Notes under the pieces: generated by a model
Databases searched by the model: none
What the model was told of the DNA's origin: nothing
Seen by the model: the letters and a program-made list of their open reading frames with translations, nothing else
Position numbers and translations under genes: made by a program
Part shown: positions 14,001-22,100 of the stretch, piece after piece
How positions within the stretch are numbered: the first letter of the stretch is position 1
How the letters are laid out: each line of letters opens with the position of its first letter
Source of the DNA: Colius striatus
Lineage: Eukaryota > Chordata > Aves > Coliiformes > Coliidae
Direction of reading: 5' to 3'
Length of the DNA stretch: 64,000 nt
Assembly (NCBI RefSeq): GCF_028858725.1
Contig: NC_084771.1
Coordinates: forward strand, 10,134,915-10,198,914

Positions 14001-14152
14001 TTCTGTCTTCTCTTAGGTGTGGAGATGAAATCGTGGCAGTGAATGGAGTGCCAGCAATAGGGATGAGCAACTCAGAACTCATCCCAATGCTGAAGGAGCA
14101 GAGGAACAAAGTCACACTGACAGTGGTGTCGTGGCCAGGCAGCCTCGTGTGA
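1782..14152 (+). CDS. LNX3: LNX3: ligand of Numb protein X-type RING/PDZ E3 ligase, 3' part (four PDZ domains)
   Basis: LNX proteins are E3 ubiquitin ligase scaffolds that bind Numb through an NPxY/F motif and other partners through four PDZ domains. Eight exons join in frame: 1782-2014, 3307-3617, 5376-5744, 8207-8389, 8763-8937, 9096-9306, 12770-12928, 14017-14152. They encode 591 residues. NPAF is at 69-72. PDZ1 is about 124-215 (loop ELGMRIVGG), PDZ2 about 233-317 (PLGIKLIRK), PDZ3 about 377-463 (SLGITIGGG) and PDZ4 about 501-588 (SWGFSIVGG). The protein ends WPGSLV. The RING and zinc-finger exons lie left of the window, so the gene is partial only because of the window edge. The family is certain. 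From memory it resembles LNX2 more than LNX1, yet it sits beside FIP1 and CHIC1 genes, which points to LNX3, the gene reported as the ancestor of XIST. LNX3 is also an unrelated alias of PDZRN3. No frameshift or internal stop is seen. Confidence 0.88.
2015..3306. other. LNX3 intron, no other feature seen
   Basis: GT-AG intron between the NPAF exon and the PDZ1 exon. I see no recognisable repeat, RNA gene or additional coding exon. Confidence 0.6.
3307..3617 (+). CDS. LNX3: LNX3 exon: linker and first half of PDZ1
   Basis: Acceptor AG at 3305-3306, donor GTAGGT. It opens AAFPPDYF, continues through an unusual hydrophobic stretch (about 3355-3410), and then enters PDZ1 with the carboxylate-binding loop ELGMRIVGG. 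It ends in phase 0 at GDHILE. Confidence 0.83.
3618..5375. other. LNX3 intron with one CR1 copy
   Basis: GT-AG intron splitting PDZ1. Apart from a sense-oriented CR1 fragment near its 3' end I see nothing recognisable. Confidence 0.65.
4690..5197 (+). repeat. CR1 LINE fragment, 3' part, sense orientation
   Basis: It begins with the conserved end of CR1 ORF2 (CCAGTTTTGGGCTCC, then GGGACAAGGAACTGCTGGAG), passes through the CR1 3' region (GCTGCCCAGGGAGGGTGTGG, CTGATCTAGGTGGGACCTG) and ends with the short repeats ATTCTATGATTCTATGG. The reading frame is broken. Confidence 0.92.
5376..5744 (+). CDS. LNX3: LNX3 exon: end of PDZ1 and most of PDZ2
   Basis: Acceptor TTTCTAG, donor GTAATT, phase 0 at both ends (123 codons). 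It opens VNGVNISSV, finishing PDZ1, and carries PDZ2 from IHVTLIKR through PLGIKLIRK to the AAAQIIQ helix. [12 protein letters not shown] is a strongly LNX-type PDZ2 stretch. Confidence 0.92.
5745..8206. other. LNX3 intron with one reverse CR1 copy
   Basis: GT-AG intron within the end of PDZ2. It contains a reverse-oriented CR1 tail at about 6292-6485. The rest carries no feature I recognise. Confidence 0.6.
6292..6485 (-). repeat. CR1 LINE fragment, reverse orientation
   Basis: Read on the - strand it has the CR1 3' tail: the reverse complements of CCACAGAAGCACAGA, GATCATCCAGTGCAACTCCC, GAGCAGCACCACCTAGAGCA and CATCTGGGCAGCCCCTTCCA are all standard CR1 3'-end segments. Confidence 0.85.
8207..8389 (+). 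CDS. LNX3: LNX3 exon: end of PDZ2 and Ser/His/Arg-rich linker
   Basis: Acceptor CTGGCAG, donor GTGAGT, phase 0 at both ends (61 codons). RVNFVILRQ is the last PDZ2 strand. The linker has six AGC serine codons (8297-8314) and a basic HHRRRGD stretch. Confidence 0.88.
8763..8937 (+). CDS. LNX3: LNX3 exon: first part of PDZ3
   Basis: Acceptor TCTGTAG, donor GTAAGG, phase 0 in and phase 1 out. It encodes [15 protein letters not shown], the PDZ3 carboxylate-binding strand, and LPIYVTSV, ending at the conserved RDGRIKRG. Confidence 0.92.
9096..9306 (+). CDS. LNX3: LNX3 exon: end of PDZ3 and PDZ3-PDZ4 linker
   Basis: Acceptor CAACAG, donor GTATGG, phase 1 in and phase 2 out. It encodes [14 protein letters not shown], the PDZ3 helix and last strand, then a linker with the WITWLGLP element typical of LNX1/LNX2-type proteins. 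Confidence 0.92.
9307..12769. other. LNX3 intron, no recognisable element
   Basis: This is the largest visible LNX3 intron (about 3.5 kb), between PDZ3 and PDZ4. Open frames here lack family similarity and look like chance. A GC-richer patch near 12.0-12.2 kb has no recognisable identity. Confidence 0.55.
12770..12928 (+). CDS. LNX3: LNX3 exon: first part of PDZ4
   Basis: Acceptor CTTCACAG, donor GTAGGT, phase 2 in and out. It encodes [21 protein letters not shown] and [15 protein letters not shown], the conserved first half of PDZ4. Confidence 0.92.
12929..14016. other. LNX3 last intron, no recognisable element
   Basis: GT-AG intron splitting PDZ4. It contains a 9-G run near 12985 and is otherwise unremarkable. 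Confidence 0.6.
14017..14152 (+). CDS. LNX3: LNX3 terminal coding exon: end of PDZ4 and stop
   Basis: Acceptor TCTTAG, phase 2 in. It encodes [10 protein letters not shown], the PDZ4 helix ([11 protein letters not shown]) and the last strand, ending WPGSLV with TGA at 14150-14152. The exon runs on into 3' UTR. Confidence 0.92.
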
Positions 14153-14392
14153 GACAGCTCCCACCAGCCCCACAGCACTTCCAGGTATGGGGTGACCATC
14201 CCCCAGAGCCCAGCACGTGCAGATGAACTGGGGTGAGGCTGAGCTCCTGCTACACCCTGCATTGCCAGGGGAGACTTGGAGCTTCCTTCTTGCAGAAAAC
14301 ATTTCTTCCCTGTGCTGAGGTTCATGGAGGGATCTGGTTGGTGGATTCAAAGTAACAGTTAATCCCAGCGGTTGTTGTAGCTTCCTGGGCTC

Positions 14393-14398
14393 ATTAAA
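14393..14398 (+). terminator. LNX3: Candidate proximal poly(A) signal of LNX3 (ATTAAA)
   Basis: ATTAAA lies about 240 bases after the LNX3 stop. It is the common variant hexamer; use would give a short 3' UTR. A stronger tandem AATAAA occurs further on. Confidence 0.35.
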
Positions 14399-16887
14399 GC
14401 TCTCTAGGATTGGTGGTGCAGAGAAAGCTCTTTCCACTGCTTCTGTACAACTTGCCCCCTTTGAGGTGCTCTCCTCCATCCTACAGCTCTGCTTCCCACT
14501 TACTGACTGGCACAGGTGAACCCAGGCCTGGCTGTCCCATCTCCCCTGCTCATTCATACAGTGCTGCTGCTCCCACTGCCCTTCTTGGACATTGACTTAT
14601 TTCATAGGTGCTTGTAAAAGCCACGAGTGAAACTCTAAGGATGAGGACCCAATGAAGCAGTTCTTACAGCTCCAGTCTTGGGTAATTTTAGGCTACTGGA
14701 ACATAATGAATGTGTTTCTCCACTTAAAAAGGGATGGTTAAGTCCCATAGGTGATGGCAGGAAAGCTGCTGGGCAGCAGGGGAGAGCTGTGCTCACCTGG
14801 GGAAGGTCCCATCCTCATTTAGGATCCTGCCCACTGTGCCAGTCTGTCATGAAGGGGCGACTTCAACTGCTTAAAGCACAAGTGGCGTCACTGACAGATG
14901 AGGTTGGAAACCCAAAGTTGGATGGTGAGGTTCACTTCCTGCACAAAGGACCCAGCACTGATTCAAAAGACCCCAGACAAAGTCACTGGAATACAAAGGG
15001 ACACATGATGTCAGTCGCTTCCCACAGATCTGCCCCTGGTGAAAGGGCTCCTGGCTTTCAGGAGCCACCTCCAGAGGTGACCCAGCCCCAGGGCAGGAGC
15101 TGTGTGGCAGTGGGGGCTCAGGGGGCCTGTCATATTCATGGTGTAAAGCAGCTGGCTGGCAGTCAGATGCTGTGTGATGGAAGGTTTGCAGCAGCCTTGT
15201 GCCTGCAGCTTTGCTCCTTGAGAAACAGGTCATTGCCCCCTGTGTGAGCATGGGATGGGTGTTCCAGGCTCTCAGGCACTGCTGCTCATCAGGTCACTGC
15301 TCTCTTCTGGGGTTTCTGAGAACAGAGTGGAACCACAGTCCTCTTGGCCTGGCTATGGCTTAAGCCTTTACCTCCTTTGGAGCCTGAACCAAACTCCTGC
15401 TCGTTTGGTTAAGGAGCTGAGTTCATCTGTGCCACTAACCAGACATAAGGCATTTGTTTAGTGTCCATCCCTGACCTCAGCTGGGTTTCCCTGCTTTTGT
15501 GACTTGATAAAATGAGCTTTTCCCGCAGAAGGGAGATGATGAAGTAAACAGTTTGTTGTAAGAAACTGTCCCACTTGTATCAGTTTCCCAGTGCTCAGAG
15601 GCAGGAGGAGGAGGGACCCGAGAGCACTTCTCCTGTCAGGCACGTGAGAGGAGCTCCCACAGTTCTGGCCACGTCCCTCCTGCAGCTGGAGCCAAATCCC
15701 TGCCTGGGGCTGAGCTCAAGGGTTGGTGGCTGAACCAGCTCTAGGAACCAGCTGCCTCCAGGCCAGGCTACCCTGGGTAGGTAAAAGAAAAGAGCTAAAG
15801 CCAAGACAGGTTGTTCTGACCTGTGACACTGCTGAGTTCCCACCTGCCACACCCCATGAAGGAGTTCCCTCCTCTTTTAGAAGGTTGCTCATCAGCAGGA
15901 GAAATGATGGATCATTCTCCAACCAGCCTGCAGGGAGAGATCTTTCCCCTTCTGCCCTTTCCAAGTACCTTTTATGGGGCCACCTCCAAAGATAAGAATC
16001 AAAGGAGTTTCCCCTGTCAGACTGCTGAGTGGTCAACTTCTTATTGCAGTAAGTGCCTGTCAGTGTCTCCAGCAGCATTTTCTTAGGGCTGGCTGCTTTG
16101 GCATTAGCTGTTCCTGCAGAGCACAACTGCCCCTGCATGGAGGGACTTCACTCCTTTAGCTGAGGGCAGAAGAGCTCAGGAGCCTCAGTTCTGTCAGGAG
16201 CCTCCCTTTGTTTGGCTCACAAACAGTGCTGTGGACTTTGGCCAGCTGGGCTCTGGGAGCTTCTGTTTCCTGTTATACTCGTCAGGAAGGTGCCTTGCAG
16301 AAAAGTAGCCACTGAAACAAAGGAGCAGAAAAACCTGAAGCAGTTTCTGTCTCCTCTTTCCAGTCAATGTGCAGAGTCTGGGCTTGGTACAAACAGTAAC
16401 TATTTCTGCAGGGAGAGGGCAACTCCTGCTGTGTGTTCCCCAGTGTCACTTGTGTAAAGCTCAGCAGGACAAAGCCCGGCAGGTGCTGTAAGGGAAGGGG
16501 CTGCTGCAGAAGGCAGCACCATTTCATTCTTACTCCATCTCAAGGTGCCTTCAACTCCACCACACTGTCCTACCACTTGAAATGTTGTTTCATGATCAGC
16601 TTGTTCATAGATGTTGAATGTTTTAATGCCTCATAAATTATTGTAATATCACTGAAAAAAAAAGTATCAGAGGTGGTTTTTTAACCTTTTCTCTCCAGTA
16701 TCAGCTCCTGCCCCTGGAACAGGTCACCTCAGCAACAGACATTTGCCAAGAAACTGACCTTGGGAGGCAGGAAATAGTGGAATTGTCTTCTGCAAAAGTA
16801 AATCCCCCCCTTCCTTTCCCATCCCAGCCCACGAGGGAAGGGGCCTGGGGAGCTCAGAAGTGCCTGAACTCCAAAGCTCACTCAGGG

Positions 16888-16897
16888 AATAAATAAA
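16888..16897 (+). terminator. LNX3: Candidate distal poly(A) signal of LNX3 (two overlapping AATAAA)
   Basis: AATAAATAAA gives two overlapping canonical hexamers about 2.7 kb after the stop. If used, it would leave about 1.65 kb between the LNX3 3' end and the convergent FIP1L2 poly(A) signal. Confidence 0.4.
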
Positions 16898-17757
16898 GAT
16901 GGATTTTAGGAGGCTGACCTCATTCCTGGGGCCTCCTGCCCTTGGCATCACCCAGTCCCAGGCCTGGCCTCCTGCCTGGGAAGGATGGAGCCCCCACTCC
17001 CCAGGCTCAGGCACCGACTGTGCCCGCTGCAGTAGTCACCTGCTGCCAGCAAGGAGTAGTTCCAAAGCCTTCAGCCCTTCTCCATCTTCAGACTTCTCCA
17101 ATACATTCAAGGCAAAAGTTTCACCACTGTTGCATTCATGTAAACTCATTTCAAGCTGTTTCCCCTAAATTCACAGCTGCATCAGCCTACTGCTGTCAGT
17201 AAAAACATCTCCCAGCTGCCCCAGGCAGGGGCAGCAGCCTGGATGTCATCACCATGAACTGGGCTTGGTTAGAGGTGCAGCAGCTCTCTCACCTCCACAG
17301 AGCCAGAACCTGGATGTGGAATGGTTCTGTCCAGCCCTGGAGAGACACCAGAGCCCCTGGGCCTGCAGAAATGGATGGAATAGACCTGACTCGGGGCCAA
17401 ACCCAGGGCTTACCTCTGCTGCCAGCACCTTCCCTGCCTGCAGCCAGGCAGCCACCAGCTCACACAGCTCTGGGGGCCTTTCCCTTGGCACCAGCTGCCT
17501 CTGTGCTTGCAGAGGCCATGTGCTGGAAAAAAAATCAGCAGATATGATGATGAGAGAAGCTGGGCTCTTTGCAGAGACACAGGCACGGACACTTGGCCCC
17601 TCTCCCATCTGGCACGGGGAAGGGAGCACGTTGGCCATTGTGCCACAGCCAAGCACAGTGCCAGGGGGCACGGACCAGCCCCTCCTGCCTCTAGTTCCCA
17701 TCCCCCCCTCCTCATTTAAAGCATTTAAAAACTGACATTAAAGACAAAACACAAACA

Positions 17758-17770
17758 CCCCCCCCCCCCC
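17758..17770. repeat. Poly(C) homopolymer run (13 C)
   Basis: Thirteen consecutive C between the convergent gene ends. Such runs are prone to length variation and sequencing error. Confidence 0.9.
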
Positions 17771-18548
17771 TTTCTCCTTCTCCCCACTGGTTTCACAGTT
17801 CCTGACTCCCCAGCTGCACTATCAGAGCACACAAACTGTCAGCACAGTGCTCCACTGGCTCAAGCCTCCAGGGCTGTGAGCTTCACCTGGCACTCAGGCT
17901 GGCAGCATCAGAACACAAAAACCCCATAATACTGCAGAACAGTATTATTTTAGGGCAAAGATTTAAGATAGTTTTAAATATCAAGTCAAAGAAGCAGAAG
18001 AGAACCCAAACCGAGCCACTTGTGGGCTGCCACCACCAGGAGCGCAGGATCCTCAGCACTGGACGTACCAAGAGCCCTCAAACTCCCCCTCTTCTCCCCA
18101 CCCACAAACACCTGGCTTGCCACCCTCCCCACCAACAAACCCAGGTGGATTGGGGACTTTGGGCAGCTGTAGGCAGAGGGGCTGTGTTGCACAGGGGTGC
18201 TGATAAGTGACTGGAGGGAAGCCAAGCCCCCAAGGGCAAAAGGCTGGGTGGGAGCTGCCCTGCCCCTGCTGTGTGCCCATGTCCAGCTCAGCTCTGAGGG
18301 AGAAGAAGATCCATTTAGAGGGCGACTCCTGCCTTTCCCCTGGGTGTGCTCTGGACCCCCCAGGAGCAGCTGTGACAGGTGACACATTCATTTTGGCAAC
18401 TGTAACAGAAAGGTGTTTGAGCTCTGCGCACCCCCTGTAAGGCACAGGAGAGGCTTCTCAAAGCCCGGAGTGCAGAGCGGGATGGGACCCAGCAGCGCCC
18501 CAGGGGCCATGGAGAAAGCAGAAGGATACTCCTGTAGCTAGAAAGAGA

Positions 18549-18554
18549 TTTATT
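18549..18554 (-). terminator. FIP1L2: Poly(A) signal of FIP1L2 (AATAAA on - strand)
   Basis: TTTATT on the + strand reads AATAAA on the - strand, about 480 bases past the FIP1L2 stop. Cleavage would be expected 10-30 bases further, near 18.52-18.54 kb. Confidence 0.6.
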
Positions 18555-19033
18555 GTAGGGCTGAGAGGCTGCAGTGCTGGAGGCCAGGCTGGAAGCTGCC
18601 TCTCGGGAGCTAAACCACACTTGGCTTTGGACAATAAATCTCAAGTTGCACTTACTGTCCTGTTGGGTTTGGTTTGAAAAAGGAATGATGATGACAAAAA
18701 ATAACCAAAAACTATTACCTACACGTGTTAGTTTCAGCTGCAGCCACCTTCCATCAGAAACCATAGGATCTGACTCGCCAGAGTTCTCCCCAGGGATGCT
18801 CGGGGGCAGAGCAGCTCCGTGCTCTGCGCCGGGGTTTTGTCTCGTATCAAAACCAAAAGGACCCCCAAAGTTGGACTGCACGTGCTGCCCCAGCTCTGAG
18901 CCCACTGCCCCAGGCTCCCCCGCGCCCCCCCGAGGCAGCTGCTCCTCCGGGGCGAACAGAAAGCGACCCCCAAGCGAACATGAGGCAGCGGCGCTGGGGC
19001 AGGAGCGTGTGCCCCGAGGCTGCGGCGCCGCGG

Positions 19034-19166
19034 CTACTCCTTGGCGTCCTGCTCCTCTCCCTCCTGGGCCCCGTCCTCGCTCGCCTCTTTCTCCTCTTTG
19101 CTGCGCTTGTTCTTTTTGTGCTTGTGGCGCCGGTGGCTCTCCCCCTCCTCGCTCTCGTGCTGCTTC
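19034..19166 (-). CDS. FIP1L2: FIP1L2 exon 16: Lys/Glu tail and stop
   Basis: Acceptor CACTGCAG, phase 2 in. It encodes [20 protein letters not shown] and then an acidic tail ending EEQDAKE, with TAG at 19036-19034. FIP1L1 ends with a comparable SHRRHKHKK segment and acidic tail. Confidence 0.92.
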
Positions 19167-22100
19167 CTGCAGTGGGGAGAAAGGGGAGACGTTCCAGCAG
19201 GCCTGCAGCCCAGGGCTCTGCTGCATCAGAGCCCACACGCGCCGACCGCGGCCCGCGGGGGAACAGCGCGCTCGTGAGCCAGCTCCTTCAGCCACGGTGG
19301 CGATTCGGCACAACCCAAGAGCTGAAGCAAGGGCAGGTTACACAACCACAGGGCACAGGCTGACCGTGCCTGAGACAGGCTGCTCTCACACACACTTTGG
19401 GTCCTCCCCACTCCTGAGGGAACTGTAACAATTCTGACACGTCTCAAGCTTCAATGTGAAGCGCCGACGCTGCTGAGAGAAGGAAGGGGCCTCAATCTGA
19501 GAGGGGTTTGAAACTTTCCCTGCTCTGAACATCCTGGGGAAGTCCCTGGGCTAGAGGCAGGAACAGGATCCATGTGGCTGGAGAAATCTGAGTTTCCTAA
19601 ATGGGAGGCAGATCACAGAATTCCAGACTGGTGGGGGTTGGCAGGGCCCTGCAGAGCTGCTCCAGCCCCAGCCCCTGCTACAGCAGCTTCCCCTCGCTCA
19701 GAGGGCACAGGAACGTGTCCAGGTGGGGTTGGAAACCTCCTGAGCAGGAGCCTCCACACCCTCCCTGGGCAGCCTGGGCCAGGGCTCCCTCACCTCAGCA
19801 CCAAAGGAGTTTCTCCTCACATGTAAGTCCATCACCCCTTGTCCTGTCGCTGGACACACAGAAAAGTGTGCTGCTTCTGCTCACTTGTAAGTGACCCGGC
19901 ACTTCTCTAAGCTGTCTGGTTTCAAACTCCCTCTCGCTCAGAACTGGTTGCCAGATGCAGCTGGAGAGCTGCAGCTGCTCACACGGGATTTCTGTGATGT
20001 GGGGGAAATCCCAGGCAGCAGTAGTTGCCAGGGCTGTGCAGGTGCCCGAGCCCTGTGCCACAGGGACAGCCTCTGCCTCCCCTCAGGCCAGGGGGGAAGG
20101 AGGGAGGGAGGGAGCTCTGGTTTTGCCCACTCAGCCTCTTGGCCCCTCCTGGGAAGGGATTTTCTGCTGCTTCTCCAACATAAAAGTATTTCTTCTCGGA
20201 GGCTGAAACCAAGCGAGGTCTCCAGAGGTGGCAGAATTAAAACCAGCACAGAGGAGGATAAAGCAGGTACCTTTAGCACATGGGGCTGACACCCAACGCC
20301 ACACGTGGGGACAGAGTCAGGTGTGGAGACAAATTCTCACCGCAGCTGGAATACCAGTTCAGCAGCAGAGACCTGGCTGAGCCACTGCAGCTCTGGCTGA
20401 AGTGCCTGGCTTCAGGGCATTTTCTGACTTGTCTAATGAATGGTTTCACAGTCATCAAAGGGAAAAAAACAGAGAATCAACAATGCTGCTGCCTCCTCAG
20501 AGCACCCTCAGCCACCTCGTGGCCACCAAGGCAGCCGTGGCTTCTGCCTCAGCACTGCCACTGGCCTTCAATATTTAAACCAACTGTCAGTGACTTCTGT
20601 CAGACTGGAGTGTTTGCAACCAACTGGAAAGGCCACAAAGCCCTTTCATCTGCCTGCAAATGCCTCCAACAGGCTGAGATCTCAGAGTGCCTCAGGCAGA
20701 GACTCTGACACATGCTCCAAAGGGCCTTAAACAAAGAGTATTCCTCCATTTGCTTCAGCCAACAAACACTTCCCATCCCACTGCTGTGAGCACGACTGCA
20801 GCTGTGTGTGGTTTGAGGAGCAGAGGACAAGTCACCCCATCCCCACCCCTACATGGAGCTCTCAGAGACTCTGCTGCTGCTTTGCTGAATTCCTCCTGTC
20901 TGTGCAGTCGGGGATCTAACAGCAGACTTCAGTTCTGAGTAGGGGAAGCTGAGAAAGAACCCTTAAAGCTGTAGGCTGCTATCAGCTCAGCATCCAGCTG
21001 GTATGGATTCAGTTTTGGTTATGGTCCTGGCCTTTTCTTCCCATCTTTTTGTTTCCACCCTTCAGCAGGCAGTTTGTTCTTGAAAACTGCTTCATCTCCT
21101 CAAGGATAAGAGCAGCCTTTACCTCCAGTCACAATGTAGGAGTTTTCCTGACACTCATTTCAAAATAAGGGCAATGACCAGCAGAGCTGGCATGAAGTTC
21201 ATCTCAAGGAAGGACGCTGAAGGACCAAAAGAAGAAGAGCAAGTCTGCTCATCATCACCAGGCTGGGAACTGACTCAGCAGTGCCTGGTACCAGGGACCA
21301 GACCTGTGACTGCCAGAAGAATGCTCTCACAGGGACATCAGCAGCAGCAAAAGCATTTTCTCCAGAAAAGCTGGGATTTTAGGACATCCTGCTCTGCTCT
21401 AAAAGCATTTCAGCTTTGTTCAGATCACCAGCAGCCTCAGTGTCAGAAGCACTGGGCAGAGCTCAGCCTCCGGCTCCCAGAGGGCATTTCAGCCTCAGGT
21501 AGAAGATGTTCATTTCTGCACCAGGATCCAGAACACTGAAGCTGATGCTTCTGACATGGGTTTGCATTTTACTTTGTGTGTAGTTAACAGTGGGAGTGAT
21601 GCTGTTCTGGAGCAATGGCCAGCACAGGTTAATGTCTGCTCTGCCAGCTCATGCTGCAGCTTCCATAGAATCACAGAATCGTTTGGGTTGGAAAAGCCCT
21701 TTAAGCTGCTGCAGTCCCAGCCCTCCCCTCACCCTGCCCAGCCCAGCACTGACCCACAGCCCTCAGCCCCTCAGCTCCACGGCTTTGGGATCCCTCCAGG
21801 GCTGGGCACTCCCCCAGCTCCCTGGGCAGCCTGGTACAGGGGCTGACAACTCTCTCAGGGAAACAGTTCTGCCTCAGCTCCAACCTCAACCTCCCCTGGG
21901 GCAACCTGAGCCCGTTTCCTCTTGCCCTGTCATTCATTGCTTGGGAGCAGAGACACCCCCAGCTCCCTGCAGCCTCCTGTGAGGGAGCGTCAGTGAGTGC
22001 TGCTGTCTCCCCTCAGCCTCCTCCAGGCTAAAGAAGAGGATGCCGGAGCATGAGCCGCTGGGTCCCGCCCCGAGCCCCGCGGGCAGCTCTCACCGTCGCG

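Larger units (their letters stand above)
14399..18548. other. 3' UTR or intergenic DNA between convergent LNX3 and FIP1L2
   Basis: No coding exon is recognisable. The left part may be LNX3 3' UTR up to the tandem AATAAA near 16.89 kb. It contains a 13-C run (17758-17770) and no CR1 copy that I can recognise. Confidence 0.55.
19167..22093. other. FIP1L2 last intron with two reverse CR1 copies
   Basis: GT-AG intron. It holds CR1 fragments at about 19611-19868 and 21664-22030 and a short GGGA-rich stretch near 20096-20113. No other element is recognisable. Confidence 0.65.

Noticed and set aside
14678-15247. 189-codon + strand frame after LNX3.
   Set aside because: No similarity to any family I know and no splice link to LNX3, which already has a stop at 14152; most likely chance in 3' UTR.
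18315-19313. 332-codon open frame on the - strand overlapping the end of FIP1L2.
   Set aside because: It is in a different frame from the FIP1L2 terminal exon, has no family similarity and arises from GC-rich DNA with few stop codons.
18574-19428. 284-codon open frame on the + strand.
   Set aside because: It is the antisense shadow of the FIP1L2 last exon and 3' UTR; composition is low-complexity and no domain is visible.
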